Below the pieces are notes generated by a model. The model ran no database searches and had not been told where the DNA came from. It was given only the letters and a program-made list of their open reading frames with translations. Shown piece after piece: positions 8,308 to 17,028 of a stretch of 22,527 bases of DNA. Within the stretch, counting starts at the first letter, position 1. Each line of letters begins with the position of its first letter. The position numbers were made by a program, and so were the translations under genes. The stretch is from Chitinophagaceae bacterium (GTDB lineage Bacteria; Bacteroidota; Bacteroidia; Chitinophagales; Chitinophagaceae), in contig CANFLJ010000003.1 of the NCBI GenBank assembly GCA_947447815.1, positions 1 through 22,527 of the forward strand, given 5' to 3'.

Positions 8308-9663
8308 TTATTTTGCTTCTACAGCAGCAAGAAGTAGTACTAAATAGTCATAAGATGCGATAGTCTCAAAATGATTCATATCTATCCTACCGTTTTTTAT
8401 CATTTCAATAATTTTCTGATTTGCTTTCATTTTAAAATCGTATTTTTCATATTTTATACCTATATCATAATATCTTTCTACTGCTTTTTGTAAGTCCATT
8501 TTTGTACCTATACCCTTTTCGCAACATTCTGCCAAATAAATACTTATTTCATAGGTCGATTGATTATATACATCATTATTCTCTAATCCTTTATTATACC
8601 AATAAAAAGCTTTTTCTAAATCTCCATCTACACCTCTACTGTATCGGTAACACCTGCCTAAGTTTCGTTGTGCTGTTTTATTATTGTTATCAGCCGCTTT
8701 TTGGAACCAATAAAAGGATTTGTTTACATCGTAGCTAGTACCAATTGCGTTTTCATAACAATTAGCAAAAGCATTTTGAGCCATTGGATCATTTCCTTCT
8801 GCTGCTTTTTGATACCAATAAAAGGCTTTGTGCACATCTATTGCAGTACCCTTACCTTCTTCATACATTTCAGCCAATCTCAACTGTGCATTGGCATCGT
8901 TGTCGTCTGCTGCTTTTTGATACCAATACAATGCCTTAGTATAGTCTACAGGTACCCCCTTTCCATATTGATTGCAGATACCAACATTTAGCATCGCTAT
9001 TGTCAAATTTTTATTTGCCGCTTGCAGATACCAATATACAGCCATTTTATCATCAGATTCAACCCCTATTCCATTTTCAAAACACAAACCTAATCGAAAC
9101 TGCCCATACGCGTAGTTTCCATCTGCTGCTTTTTTATACCAATAAAAAGCTTTGTCTTCATCTTTTTTTGCACCATTCCCATATTCATAACATTTGCCTA
9201 AATTAGCTTGTGCTTCCATTCTATTATTATCTGCTGCTTTTTGATACCAATAAAAAGCCTTCTCGTAATCAATTTCAACACCTCTACCCACTTGATAGCA
9301 ATTACCCAAATTACTTTGTCCTGCGGGAAAACCATTATCAGCGGCTTTTTGGTACCAGTAAAACGCTTTTTTAGAATCTTTAGTGGTTCCATATCCATTT
9401 TCGTATAGCCAACCCAAAGTATTTTGAGCTTCAATACTATTTTTTTTAACAGCATTCGTCATCAAGTTAAACCCTTTAGTTAAATCTTTAACCACACCTC
9501 TTCCATCAATATATCGATACGCTAAATCGTAAAGAGCTTCTTTATTTCCTGCATCTGCTTCTTTTTGCAATTGTTCTATACTTTTTTCCGATTGTGCATG
9601 GGTTTTACTCATGCAGATTAATAGCACAAGTAATAGTGCCAGTTTTTTAATTGTTTTAATCAT
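8308..9663 (-). CDS. Secreted Sel1-like repeat protein
   Basis: A 451-residue protein with a signal peptide (hydrophobic core L-A-L-L-L-V-L-L-I-C, cleavage after THAQ). About ten Sel1-like repeats of 36 residues follow, covering residues 27-410. The repeating core is A-F-Y-W-Y-Q-K-A-A-D-N preceded by G-x-G-x-x-x-D and followed by A-Q-x-N-L-G-x-C-Y. The last repeats are more diverged, and the end (about 410-451) is non-repetitive. Sel1 repeats form an alpha/alpha solenoid that binds other proteins. In exported bacterial proteins they usually act as adaptors in envelope or host-contact processes; the partner here is unknown. No enzymatic domain is visible. The antisense strand has several open frames caused by the repeat composition, which are not genes. 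Confidence 0.88.
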   Translation of the reverse strand: MIKTIKKLALLLVLLICMSKTHAQSEKSIEQLQKEADAGNKEALYDLAYRYIDGRGVVKDLTKGFNLMTNAVKKNSIEAQNTLGWLYENGYGTTKDSKKAFYWYQKAADNGFPAGQSNLGNCYQVGRGVEIDYEKAFYWYQKAADNNRMEAQANLGKCYEYGNGAKKDEDKAFYWYKKAADGNYAYGQFRLGLCFENGIGVESDDKMAVYWYLQAANKNLTIAMLNVGICNQYGKGVPVDYTKALYWYQKAADDNDANAQLRLAEMYEEGKGTAIDVHKAFYWYQKAAEGNDPMAQNAFANCYENAIGTSYDVNKSFYWFQKAADNNNKTAQRNLGRCYRYSRGVDGDLEKAFYWYNKGLENNDVYNQSTYEISIYLAECCEKGIGTKMDLQKAVERYYDIGIKYEKYDFKMKANQKIIEMIKNGRIDMNHFETIASYDYLVLLLAAVEAK

Positions 9664-10201
9664 TTTTGCTTATTTAATAAATTGTAAATGTAATTTTTAT
9701 TTATGTGCTTTATTGTTTTCATTCCAAATTATCATTTTTATACACTAAATCAATAGTGGAATCTGATATTACTTCACAGTGATTAGGTTTATTTTAAGGT
9801 TTCAAAATGGCAGGATGGCATGTACAATACATATACTTTCTTAAAATACAGAAACTGTCTTTTGAAAATATATTTTTGTCTTTGATATATATCCTTTTAT
9901 TGTAATAAACTCGCCTCTGTATTGTTTATTTTGTTATGAATTGTCATTCATTATAATTTCATAAATAGCAGATTCTGTCGGAATGTACTTTCTTTTTAAG
10001 AGTGTCATCACAACTACTAAATAAAATTGTAATTAATATTAAAAATATCATCATTTATCTTAAATTTAGTTACTTATTTCAATTTTAAAATTCTTAAACT
10101 GTTGTTCATAAGCATTCTTATCCTATTTTTTCATTAACTCAGTATATAAATAGTTTAATAGAAACTATCGAGTGTTTCTATATCTACTTGTATATTATGT
10201 A
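9664..10201. other. AT-rich intergenic region without recognisable gene
   Basis: A stretch of 538 bp between the Sel1-repeat gene and the end of the four-gene operon. I see no ORF with coding character, no RNA gene and no strong hairpin with a T-run. It must hold the promoter of the Sel1 gene near 9664-9740 and the 3' end of the upstream operon, but no convincing box could be placed. Confidence 0.5.
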
Positions 10202-11047
10202 TCAGTAGGCTTTATTTTTTCTAATAGTAGGATTTATTCGTTCTTTTTCAATCACTGCCTCTTCATTACTCAACAACACTAACTTTATATCATAATTCCC
10301 ATAATCTGTATGATAATCCCTTGATTCAGTATCAACAATAATTCTGTTGCCATTTATTCCTTGTTTATGTATATAATCCGCTATTCTACCTACCATATCA
10401 CCATATATTTCAGATTTCCCTGTAAATAATTCTAAGCCCTTCTGTGGATTGTCTTTTAGTAATGAAACTATAGGAAACATAATTTGATTTAAATGGGCAC
10501 TATCACAAGGACAAGCAATAAAAAATGGAATAGATATTTCAACACCACCTAATAACATTTTTTTTAAGCTATTATCTAAAGAATCGCTAAAGTTAAAATT
10601 GGTTATCCCTAATGAATAATGCTTTTTTTGATTACAATGTTTTTGACGTAGAGTTGCAAGATGATTTATTCCAGCTTTTGTGCTACTCATATAATAATAC
10701 ATTGCCTTTAAAGTATCTGAACTTATTCCTTTACCTGTTTCATAGATTCTAGCAAGTTTGTAATTGATTGTTTTATAAATAGTTTTTTCACAGTGGGCAT
10801 CAAAACAACTTGAATATTTAAAACAATCCAATGCGTATAACATACTAGTATCGCGGTATTTATTATATAATTTTTCATAAACAAGCCCAAGTTTATAAGC
10901 CTGATTTGTAGTAAGGTTATGGATTTTATAGAACTGACTATTTGCTTTTTTTAGTTGTTGTTTATCTACAGCTGAATATTTAAAATGAGGTTGTGCTTTT
11001 GAATAGATGTTGAAAAAAAACAATAGAATAAAAAGACAGTTTTTCAT
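10202..11047 (-). CDS. Exported protein with a Sel1-like segment and a degenerate OmpA-like C-terminal domain
   Basis: A 281-residue protein with a signal peptide ending at SKAQ. Residues 93-127 (N-Y-K-L-A-R-I-Y-E-T-G-K-G-I-S-S-D and following) read as one or two Sel1-like repeats. Residues 168-262 follow the OmpA/MotB fold pattern: a beta strand I-S-I-P-F-F, D-S-A-x-L-N, L-L-K-D-N-P, L-E-L-F-T-G-K-S, then the helix V-G-R-I-A-D-Y-I-H-K-Q-G-I and N-R-I-I-V-D-T. The peptidoglycan-binding Asp and Arg of the canonical N-x-x-L-S-x-x-R-A motif are not evident, so cell-wall binding is doubtful. It is the last gene of a tight operon, starting 3 bp after the stop of the serpin-like gene. The OmpA-like assignment is my reading of the pattern, not a search result. 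Confidence 0.72.
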   Translation of the reverse strand: MKNCLFILLFFFNIYSKAQPHFKYSAVDKQQLKKANSQFYKIHNLTTNQAYKLGLVYEKLYNKYRDTSMLYALDCFKYSSCFDAHCEKTIYKTINYKLARIYETGKGISSDTLKAMYYYMSSTKAGINHLATLRQKHCNQKKHYSLGITNFNFSDSLDNSLKKMLLGGVEISIPFFIACPCDSAHLNQIMFPIVSLLKDNPQKGLELFTGKSEIYGDMVGRIADYIHKQGINGNRIIVDTESRDYHTDYGNYDIKLVLLSNEEAVIEKERINPTIRKNKAY

Positions 11048-11050
11048 AAG

Positions 11051-12112
11051 TTATTTTAGCTTTTTCATAAGTTCATTATTGTTTATACCTAAAATAAAAT
11101 AAGGATTTTTAGAAGATGTTCGCTTCATAATTACCCAAAATGGTTTATCAAATTGCAATAGTTTAGGTATTGTTTGGTCGTTTGGGTCAAATGAAACTGG
11201 AATAGCGTCCATTATAGCTTCGTCTTCAACTTTTGCTCCAGTTTCATCTAAACCAAACTTTATGTTTTGGTACATTTTTTTTATCTGATAGTTTTCAAAT
11301 CCTTTATTCAGCAGGGTTTTATTTACCAGCTCAACATAATCTCTATGATACTCTAAGTCCAGTTTTGGTGCTTCAAAGTAATCTTTATATTCCATCGACT
11401 CATGATAATCATTTATCTTTTTGCGAATGATATTAACCACGATTTCTGGGTTGCTCATATCATATCCTTTTGCCAATATTAATTGATCGCTGGTGTCTTT
11501 TAAGGCAATGCTCACTATAAATTTATTTTTATTGATGTATTCAATAATTTTAATATTCCTTTTGTCGTCTTTTGCTTCTGTACCAAAACCAGCAACTTTA
11601 ACTCCTTTAAAAGTTGTTTCTGTTGAACTTAATGATGAAACGTATTGCGTTTTTTTAAAGAAATAAGAATAAGCAATCATATCACTATCACCCAAAACAT
11701 CGGTTAAATCGGCGAAGGTTTTTTGTTGAAATTTGGCTTTGGTTTCTTTGTTTATTTGTTGAACAGTTGCTTGCCCAAAACCACTTTTAACATAATAACT
11801 TTTTGCATCTAAATCTTTAGTAGTAAAGGCTGGATGGTTTAACTTATTTACCAAATTAATAGCACTTTTATCATTGCTATTAATTTGAATTTTCTCTTTA
11901 ATAATCTGTTCACTGCAATCATTCCAAGCCAAATTCATAGCACCAGCCCACACATAATTGCCTTTATAATAAGTTCCTGTATAGTTATTAGTTGAGGCTT
12001 TGCTAACCTTTTTATTTACTTGCTTTTTAGTTTGTGCATACATAAAATTGTTTGCCAAAAATAAAAATTGAAAACATAAGATTACCCAAATGCTAATTGC
12101 TAATTTGTTCAT
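11051..12112 (-). CDS. Exported serpin-like protein
   Basis: A 353-residue protein with a signal peptide ending near MYAQ. The C-terminal 65 residues look serpin-like: I-K-F-x-L-D-E-T-G-A-K-V-E-D-E-A (about 285-300) sits where serpins have the hinge before the reactive-centre loop, then F-D-K-P-F-W-V-I-M-K (about 321-330), then P-Y-F-I-L-G (about 337-342), matching F-x-x-P-F-x-F-x-I and the final L-F-x-G strand. The N-terminal part (G-A-M-N-L-A-W-N) could correspond to the early serpin helix, and length fits the fold. The hinge contains Lys, Glu and Asp instead of small residues, so loop insertion and protease trapping seem unlikely. It may be a non-inhibitory or substrate-like form. Third gene of the operon, 20 bp after the TPR gene. 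Family assignment is tentative; the gene itself is certain. Confidence 0.65.
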   Translation of the reverse strand: MNKLAISIWVILCFQFLFLANNFMYAQTKKQVNKKVSKASTNNYTGTYYKGNYVWAGAMNLAWNDCSEQIIKEKIQINSNDKSAINLVNKLNHPAFTTKDLDAKSYYVKSGFGQATVQQINKETKAKFQQKTFADLTDVLGDSDMIAYSYFFKKTQYVSSLSSTETTFKGVKVAGFGTEAKDDKRNIKIIEYINKNKFIVSIALKDTSDQLILAKGYDMSNPEIVVNIIRKKINDYHESMEYKDYFEAPKLDLEYHRDYVELVNKTLLNKGFENYQIKKMYQNIKFGLDETGAKVEDEAIMDAIPVSFDPNDQTIPKLLQFDKPFWVIMKRTSSKNPYFILGINNNELMKKLK

Positions 12113-12132
12113 ATTTATTGGTGTATTCCTTT

Positions 12133-13908
12133 TTAGTTTTTGGAAAAAGAAAAACCTATACCAAATTGATGCATTAACTTATTGTCAGTACGTTCGGAAT
12201 AAATAGCATTATATTTTAATATAAAATAGTTACTCAATTTTATATCTAAGCCTATTTGTGGATAAACAAGGTAGTTATCTGTATTAGATGTTGGGTTTTG
12301 AATATTGAGTAACTTACCTGAGTATGCAAAAACTTTATATTCTTTATATCCCCCAGCACCACAACCAAGTGTTAACCACAAAGGATGAAATAATTTAATT
12401 GAAGTTCCCATAAAAAGGGATAAACTCTCATCAACTCGAGCTCGTTGCGGTTCATCATCGAACATAATTTGTTGACTTGAAACTGGAATTCTCATATCAG
12501 ACAAAGTATTCAAATCTAATTGTCCAAAATTTTTTCTTACTTGTAAATAAAAACCTAGTTTCTTTTTGTTTAAAACTTCAAAACCAATGCAATATTTATT
12601 TTTATCCTCATAAGAGATAGTAAGCCCAGCAAAGTTTCTTCTATTCCATATTTTATATATTTTTTTTAATAGTTTATTTGCTCGTGTTATACGATTATCA
12701 TCTGACATTCCTTCAGCAAATTCTTTTAAAGCATATTCAGCTTCTTCATATTTTTTTGATTTGTAATACATTTGCCCTTTTGAAAATAAAAGTTCTTTGT
12801 ACTGTTTGTGTAATTCCCAAAAATATTTTGAATAAATGTCCTCCCAAAATCCAAGATTACTATTAGCCATTTCTAAAACTTTTTCCTCAGACTGTTTGGC
12901 AGCTCTATAATTTTGGCCAGCTAAATTGCTTTTGAATTGGGTTAAATAATATTCATACAAAAAAGCACTTGCCTGGTTTTTATATATGCCATTTGGGTAG
13001 TCTCTATGATACTTAAGCATAAAAATGGGGCTATTTAATTTATAAGCATTTCTAAAATCACGCTGATCTTCTGCATTTATTAAATACTCTTCTGCTTCTT
13101 TATTAGATCTGTTTTGTTGATATACATAAACTATTTTTTTTATAGCATTATCCCAATCTTTGTTGAAATAATCTTCGATACCACTGTTAAGCAATAATCT
13201 TAAGTATAAATTATCGCATTCTTCAATTTGTTCTCGCAACCATTTTAAATCTGAAATTTTTTGTGCAGACAGAAATAGCTCTTTGGCTTTTCCATAGTTT
13301 TCATCTTTTAAATAAGCCAAACCACTGTAAATTAATTCGTGCCATTGTTTTCTATCCTTTAAATCTTCTAAAGTTTTTGCAGCCAGTAGTTTTAAAGAAT
13401 TATTATTACATTTTTTTAAAAACAGCTCGTAAGTTTCTATGGTATTGGTTTCTTGGGCTACTTTGCAATAAAACGAATCTTTCTCTAAACTACTTTCTTC
13501 TTTTACCTTATTTAGTTCATATTGCTTTTGTTGCTCTATAGTTTCTAAGCTTGATTGGTATTTTTTTTTCTTTTCTTCTACCAATCTATCGTAAATAGTT
13601 TTTAACTCTTTATATTCAGAGGAAGCAGTGTTTTTTGTAACAGCTAAATATTTTTCTAATTCTATTAATGTGTTATGTTCATTACCCATTTCCTGATAAA
13701 TAGAAACTCTTAGGCTTTGAATTTTTGAATTAGTGCTGCCTAGTTTTGTTTCTACATCTTTTAGTAAATTTAAACTTTTGTCGTATTCGCCATTTTCATA
13801 TTTGCTATAAGCATCCTGAAATATTGATACTGCTGTTTGTGCATTGGTTTTGTAAATAAAAAACAGCGTCATAATTAAAGTAGGTATTATATATTTTTTC
13901 ATTTTCAT
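12133..13908 (-). CDS. Exported TPR-repeat protein with probable outer-membrane beta C-terminus
   Basis: A 591-residue protein with a signal peptide ending at KTNAQ. Residues 25-420 are mostly helical with TPR-like units, for example A-Y-S-K-Y-E-N-G-E-Y-D-K-S-L-N-L-L near 33-49, G-L-A-Y-L-K-D-E-N-Y-G-K-A near 195 and Q-M-Y-Y-K-S-K-K-Y-E-E-A near 385. A charged, possibly coiled segment (about 110-140) interrupts them. From about residue 425 the sequence changes to alternating aromatic and glycine-rich strands ending in F-G-I-G-F-S-F-S-K-N, typical of an outer-membrane-type beta domain. I infer a periplasmic interaction module tethered to the outer membrane. Two in-frame ATGs lie at 13908 and 13902. 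It begins 2 bp after the stop of the coiled-coil/WG gene, so translation is probably coupled. Confidence 0.82.
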   Translation of the reverse strand: MKMKKYIIPTLIMTLFFIYKTNAQTAVSIFQDAYSKYENGEYDKSLNLLKDVETKLGSTNSKIQSLRVSIYQEMGNEHNTLIELEKYLAVTKNTASSEYKELKTIYDRLVEEKKKKYQSSLETIEQQKQYELNKVKEESSLEKDSFYCKVAQETNTIETYELFLKKCNNNSLKLLAAKTLEDLKDRKQWHELIYSGLAYLKDENYGKAKELFLSAQKISDLKWLREQIEECDNLYLRLLLNSGIEDYFNKDWDNAIKKIVYVYQQNRSNKEAEEYLINAEDQRDFRNAYKLNSPIFMLKYHRDYPNGIYKNQASAFLYEYYLTQFKSNLAGQNYRAAKQSEEKVLEMANSNLGFWEDIYSKYFWELHKQYKELLFSKGQMYYKSKKYEEAEYALKEFAEGMSDDNRITRANKLLKKIYKIWNRRNFAGLTISYEDKNKYCIGFEVLNKKKLGFYLQVRKNFGQLDLNTLSDMRIPVSSQQIMFDDEPQRARVDESLSLFMGTSIKLFHPLWLTLGCGAGGYKEYKVFAYSGKLLNIQNPTSNTDNYLVYPQIGLDIKLSNYFILKYNAIYSERTDNKLMHQFGIGFSFSKN

Positions 13909-13910
13909 TC

Positions 13911-14942
13911 TTAATTTTTTGGACTTTCGATTATATATCCTTCACTTCTAGCTTGGTCTAAAAACCTTTCCAGTTTAATGTCACACTTTTCTTGTATCTT
14001 CTGTTTATCTTTCAACTTTTGTAATTCAGCTTCTCTTTTATTAGCTTCTCTTTCCCTTTCAGTTGCTCTTTTAGTCGATTTGTCATTAGAGGTGGTTTCA
14101 TAAACAAGACAATCAAAACCACTCCAAAATGGCTTACTATAATGCAGCACTCTTTGAGGTGGTTTTACCCATAATCCATTTTTATTTATTATTCCCATTT
14201 CGCAATACGTGAAAAGTGATTGATAAGAATCATTACAATATCTCTCGGAAAATATATAACCCTCTTTTATAAATATTTCTGCCTTAGCATAGCCATTTAT
14301 AAACTCCTCTGCTTTATAAAATTTGGGGTCTATTTTTATATTTCCTTTATCGTCTTTATATCCATACAAATAATTATTATCTTTATCTCTATCCTTGCTT
14401 TTAAATACCAGATATTTTATGGGTATCAGCGTTTCATCCCAAAATGCATCGGCATTTTTAGGGGCGTTAGTTTTTGCCGATTCTCTCAATTCTTTTAAAT
14501 ATGCATCGTTTTCAGCGTTTATCTTGTCTTGGTCTGTTTTATGTTTATCTAAAATAGATTTTAGTTTTAAATCTGCTTGTGCTTCTATTTTCCTCAATTC
14601 TTCAATTTTTGAATCAAGGCTATTAATTTTATTTTCGGCTACAATGTTGCGCTGTTCAATATCTTTTTTCTGATTTTCTAAAAATTTTTTTTCATCATTT
14701 AGCTGTTTGTTTAACCTTTCTGCAAAAGCCTCACGCTCTGCTTTTTCTTTATTCTCTCTTTCAATTCTTTTCTTTTTGTCTTCTGCATAACAAGCTGGGC
14801 ACTTAGCGTGGTCTGGTTCGTAAGTCAAGCAACATTTACTTTTGTCTGGCTTAAACAAATTGCAATAAACATCGTAGGTGTGTGTTTGCGAAATAGAGGT
14901 GAGTGTAATGAGTAATAACGCAAGTGTTAGTATTTTTTTCAT
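13911..14942 (-). CDS. Exported coiled-coil protein with WG-like repeat
   Basis: I take the ATG at 14942 rather than the upstream one at 14978, because only the shorter form begins with a normal signal peptide (M-K-K-I-L-T-L-A-L-L-L, cleavage near SISQ). The mature protein has 343 residues. Cysteines near residues 27, 37, 38, 48 and 51, including C-P-A-C, form a compact cluster that could bind metal or form disulfides. Residues 55-160 are Lys/Glu-rich with heptad character, a long coiled coil. Residues 190-225 (Y-G-Y-K-D-D-K-G-N-I-K-I-D-P-K-F and following) resemble one WG/KWG beta repeat. The C-terminus is again charged and helical. First gene of the four-gene operon, so the promoter must lie in 14943-15059. 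Exact function unknown. Confidence 0.82.
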   Translation of the reverse strand: MKKILTLALLLITLTSISQTHTYDVYCNLFKPDKSKCCLTYEPDHAKCPACYAEDKKKRIERENKEKAEREAFAERLNKQLNDEKKFLENQKKDIEQRNIVAENKINSLDSKIEELRKIEAQADLKLKSILDKHKTDQDKINAENDAYLKELRESAKTNAPKNADAFWDETLIPIKYLVFKSKDRDKDNNYLYGYKDDKGNIKIDPKFYKAEEFINGYAKAEIFIKEGYIFSERYCNDSYQSLFTYCEMGIINKNGLWVKPPQRVLHYSKPFWSGFDCLVYETTSNDKSTKRATEREREANKREAELQKLKDKQKIQEKCDIKLERFLDQARSEGYIIESPKN

Positions 14943-15020
14943 ATTTTTTTGTATTTTAATTAGTAAATATATAAACAAACTATTCTAATTATAGATGGGT
15001 ATGTATTATTCTTAGATAGC

Positions 15021-15028
15021 AAATTTAT
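15021..15028 (-). promoter_or_regulatory. Possible -7 element upstream of the four-gene operon
   Basis: On the minus strand TAAATTTG (about 15028-15021) matches TAnnTTTG, roughly 80 bp before the chosen start of the coiled-coil/WG gene. No -33 TTG at ideal spacing is obvious, so this is a weak assignment. The 81-bp gap to the MFS gene is the only place for a dedicated promoter. Confidence 0.3.
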
Positions 15029-15059
15029 CTCACTAATTTAGCAATAAATATTATTAGAT

Positions 15060-16109
15060 TTACTTTACAGGTAACTTTTTAATAAAGAAAAGAAAAATTG
15101 CATAAATAAACACCAATAATGTAATACCAATTAATAAAAAGCATGTAGTAGAAGCAGTAAAAATATTTTGAAGATAATCAGAAAAATATAATGGTATTCC
15201 TGCAAGAGCAACAACTGTTCCTAAGCTTAATGCAGAAGCTGTTGCAGGATAATTAGGTAACCTGTTGTACATTAACTTTAAAGTAATAGGTACTGAGCTT
15301 TGTAAACATGATATTCCAACAGCCATTTCATAAATATTATTTCGCCCCATCTGAAGAGTTATTATTGCTATAATTAATGAGATATAAATCCACCTCTTCC
15401 ACCCAATTCTATCAGAAATGAAAGCCCCAATAATCTTTCCGGCAAAAGCACTTATCCCCGCCACTAGAAATCCCAACTCTATACTTTGAGAGAAAGTGTT
15501 CATTAAATCATACAACAAAGATCGAAAACACATAAATAGTAGTATTAGTATCATGAGTATATCATGATTATCTATTGCTTTCTCGGGATTAGATTTAGTA
15601 AAATGATAAATAGGAAACCCACTTTTTACTATTAATATTAACAAGAATAACCCAATGGCAAAAGGAAGTAAAATCCAATTTATATGAATTGCTCCCATAA
15701 ATCCTCCAATTGTTAATCCTGCAATACCAGGGGCTGTAAATATACCAAGTGGGGATATTTTATCTTTATTCACCATCAAACAGATGCACCCCCCTACAAC
15801 ATGAACCCCTGCGGATGCAAAACCAGCAACTATTATGGCTAACAATGGGTTTGTGATAGACAATATACATGTCAACAATAAAAGCAGAATGGAAACAATA
15901 CCAATAGATTTAATATCACGAACTTTATCAAGCCAAATACCTACTGGAAGTTGACCTCCAAAAGCAATGACAGCATAAATACTTAAGGCAAAAAAGCTTT
16001 CATGTTGTGAAGCATTTATTGTAAAACGAGCCAATAGGTAACCTGCCACACAGTCGTTCACACAGTGCATCAATCCCCAATAGAACGTTGTTGTATTTTC
16101 ATTCTTCAT
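15060..16109 (-). CDS. MFS family transporter, 12 transmembrane helices
   Basis: A 349-residue membrane protein. I prefer the start at 16109 (M-K-N-E-N-T-T-T-F-Y-W-G) over 16154, because the extra 15 residues would overlap the upstream gene and add a spurious hydrophobic stretch. Twelve hydrophobic segments can be counted. The loop after TM2, G-G-Q-L-P-V-G-I-W-L-D-K-V, and its pseudo-repeat after TM8, G-A-F-I-S-D-R-I-G-W-K-R, are the MFS motif-A signature in both halves. M-H-C-V-N-D in TM1 recalls drug-efflux members such as the fosmidomycin-resistance type, but substrate and direction cannot be told. It is short for the superfamily (usually about 400), mostly through short loops. Last gene of an operon, 10 bp after the small membrane protein. 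Confidence 0.85.
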   Translation of the reverse strand: MKNENTTTFYWGLMHCVNDCVAGYLLARFTINASQHESFFALSIYAVIAFGGQLPVGIWLDKVRDIKSIGIVSILLLLLTCILSITNPLLAIIVAGFASAGVHVVGGCICLMVNKDKISPLGIFTAPGIAGLTIGGFMGAIHINWILLPFAIGLFLLILIVKSGFPIYHFTKSNPEKAIDNHDILMILILLFMCFRSLLYDLMNTFSQSIELGFLVAGISAFAGKIIGAFISDRIGWKRWIYISLIIAIITLQMGRNNIYEMAVGISCLQSSVPITLKLMYNRLPNYPATASALSLGTVVALAGIPLYFSDYLQNIFTASTTCFLLIGITLLVFIYAIFLFFIKKLPVK

Positions 16110-16119
16110 ACTAATAAAA

Positions 16120-16437
16120 TTATATAGGTATATTATAAGAAATAAGAAAACCAACTGATAAACTAAATCCGTTTGCTAAAAAAGAAATTAGCATGGCTTT
16201 ACGCCATTTACCATTAAAATATATTTTAAATCCAATGCCTTCAATTATGAAAACAAAAAATTCCAAAATAAGTAAATGAATATTGCTATTAGTGTAGAGT
16301 AAAGTAATTAAAGGCCATGTGAATAAGTTCAATAAAACTGTAACAATGAAGACTTTATTAAGTTGACTTCGATAAGCAATTAATACTATTGGCAGCTCTA
16401 GAAATATGGTAAATAGAAAATACTTAAAAATATCCAT
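16120..16437 (-). CDS. Small four-helix integral membrane protein
   Basis: A 105-residue protein that is nearly all membrane: about four helices (residues 6-23, 27-49, 52-73 and 82-102). Conserved-looking polar positions lie inside the helices: E-L-P in TM1, N-L-F-T-W-P in TM2, E-G-I-G in TM3 and A-N-G-F-S in TM4. I recognise this spacing (E-x-P, N-L-x-T-x-P, E-G, A-N-x-x-S) as that of a small uncharacterised membrane family but cannot name it. It lies between the two paralogous anchored proteins and the MFS carrier, with gaps of 18 and 10 bp, so it is surely co-transcribed and may be an accessory subunit. No signal peptide; start 16437 gives a full first helix. Confidence 0.75.
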   Translation of the reverse strand: MDIFKYFLFTIFLELPIVLIAYRSQLNKVFIVTVLLNLFTWPLITLLYTNSNIHLLILEFFVFIIEGIGFKIYFNGKWRKAMLISFLANGFSLSVGFLISYNIPI

Positions 16438-16455
16438 TAAATAGAAATGTTATAT

Positions 16456-16986
16456 TTATTTAGAAATAATTTTTCTCATTTTATATAACCAGAATACAAA
16501 AATTAAAGCAACAATAGCTGATAGGCTTAAGACTATTAGTAATTTATTATTTGCACTTTTAGTATAATTTCTGGAATTATATGCCCTATTTGACTCTTCA
16601 ATTATTGAATCGGGTGCCTTATTTATATATTTTGAAAATTGAAGTTTATTATTCTTAATTCCAGTGAAAATTATATCCATATCTTCAGAATCTATTTCAA
16701 CAGTATCGGTACTGATATTTCTAAATAGAGCATAAAAAGACTTTAAACTTTGGCCTGGAGATCCCTGATGTTCAGAAAACATATATGTTGTATCACTTGT
16801 AATAGTGTCTTCTCCAAAATCATAATTATATTGGAGATGAAGAGCATACTTACCTAAAGATGAAATATTTGAGAATTGGATTCTCTGAGCTGGCCATCTT
16901 ACTCCACCTCCTGGCACATCGGCAAAAACTACATTAACAAAAAGAATCAATACTAAAGTCAGCCCTTGGATTATTTGTTTTGTCAT
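16456..16986 (-). CDS. Exported, C-terminally membrane-anchored protein (paralogue 2)
   Basis: A 176-residue protein with a signal peptide (L-T-L-V-L-I-L-F-V-N-V-V, cleavage after FA), then D-V-P-G-G-G-V-R-W-P-A-Q and F-S-N-I-S-S-L. A beta-rich domain of roughly 100 residues follows. A transmembrane helix at about 148-168 with a basic tail (K-M-R-K-I-I-S-K) places the domain in the periplasm. It is clearly homologous to the protein encoded immediately upstream (17029-17574), with about half the residues identical by eye, strongest in the first 30 mature residues and around F-T-G-I-K-x-N-K-L-Q-F-S. I know no named family for it. Second gene of the operon, followed after 18 bp by the four-helix membrane protein. 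Confidence 0.75.
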   Translation of the reverse strand: MTKQIIQGLTLVLILFVNVVFADVPGGGVRWPAQRIQFSNISSLGKYALHLQYNYDFGEDTITSDTTYMFSEHQGSPGQSLKSFYALFRNISTDTVEIDSEDMDIIFTGIKNNKLQFSKYINKAPDSIIEESNRAYNSRNYTKSANNKLLIVLSLSAIVALIFVFWLYKMRKIISK

Positions 16987-17028
16987 TAAAAAAATAATTA
17001 TACTCTAACAATATGTACAGTAGTTTCT

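Noticed and set aside
8502..9455. Several overlapping open frames on both strands inside the Sel1-repeat gene
   Set aside because: They mirror the repeat periodicity of the real gene, have no start context or protein character of their own, and overlap it completely.
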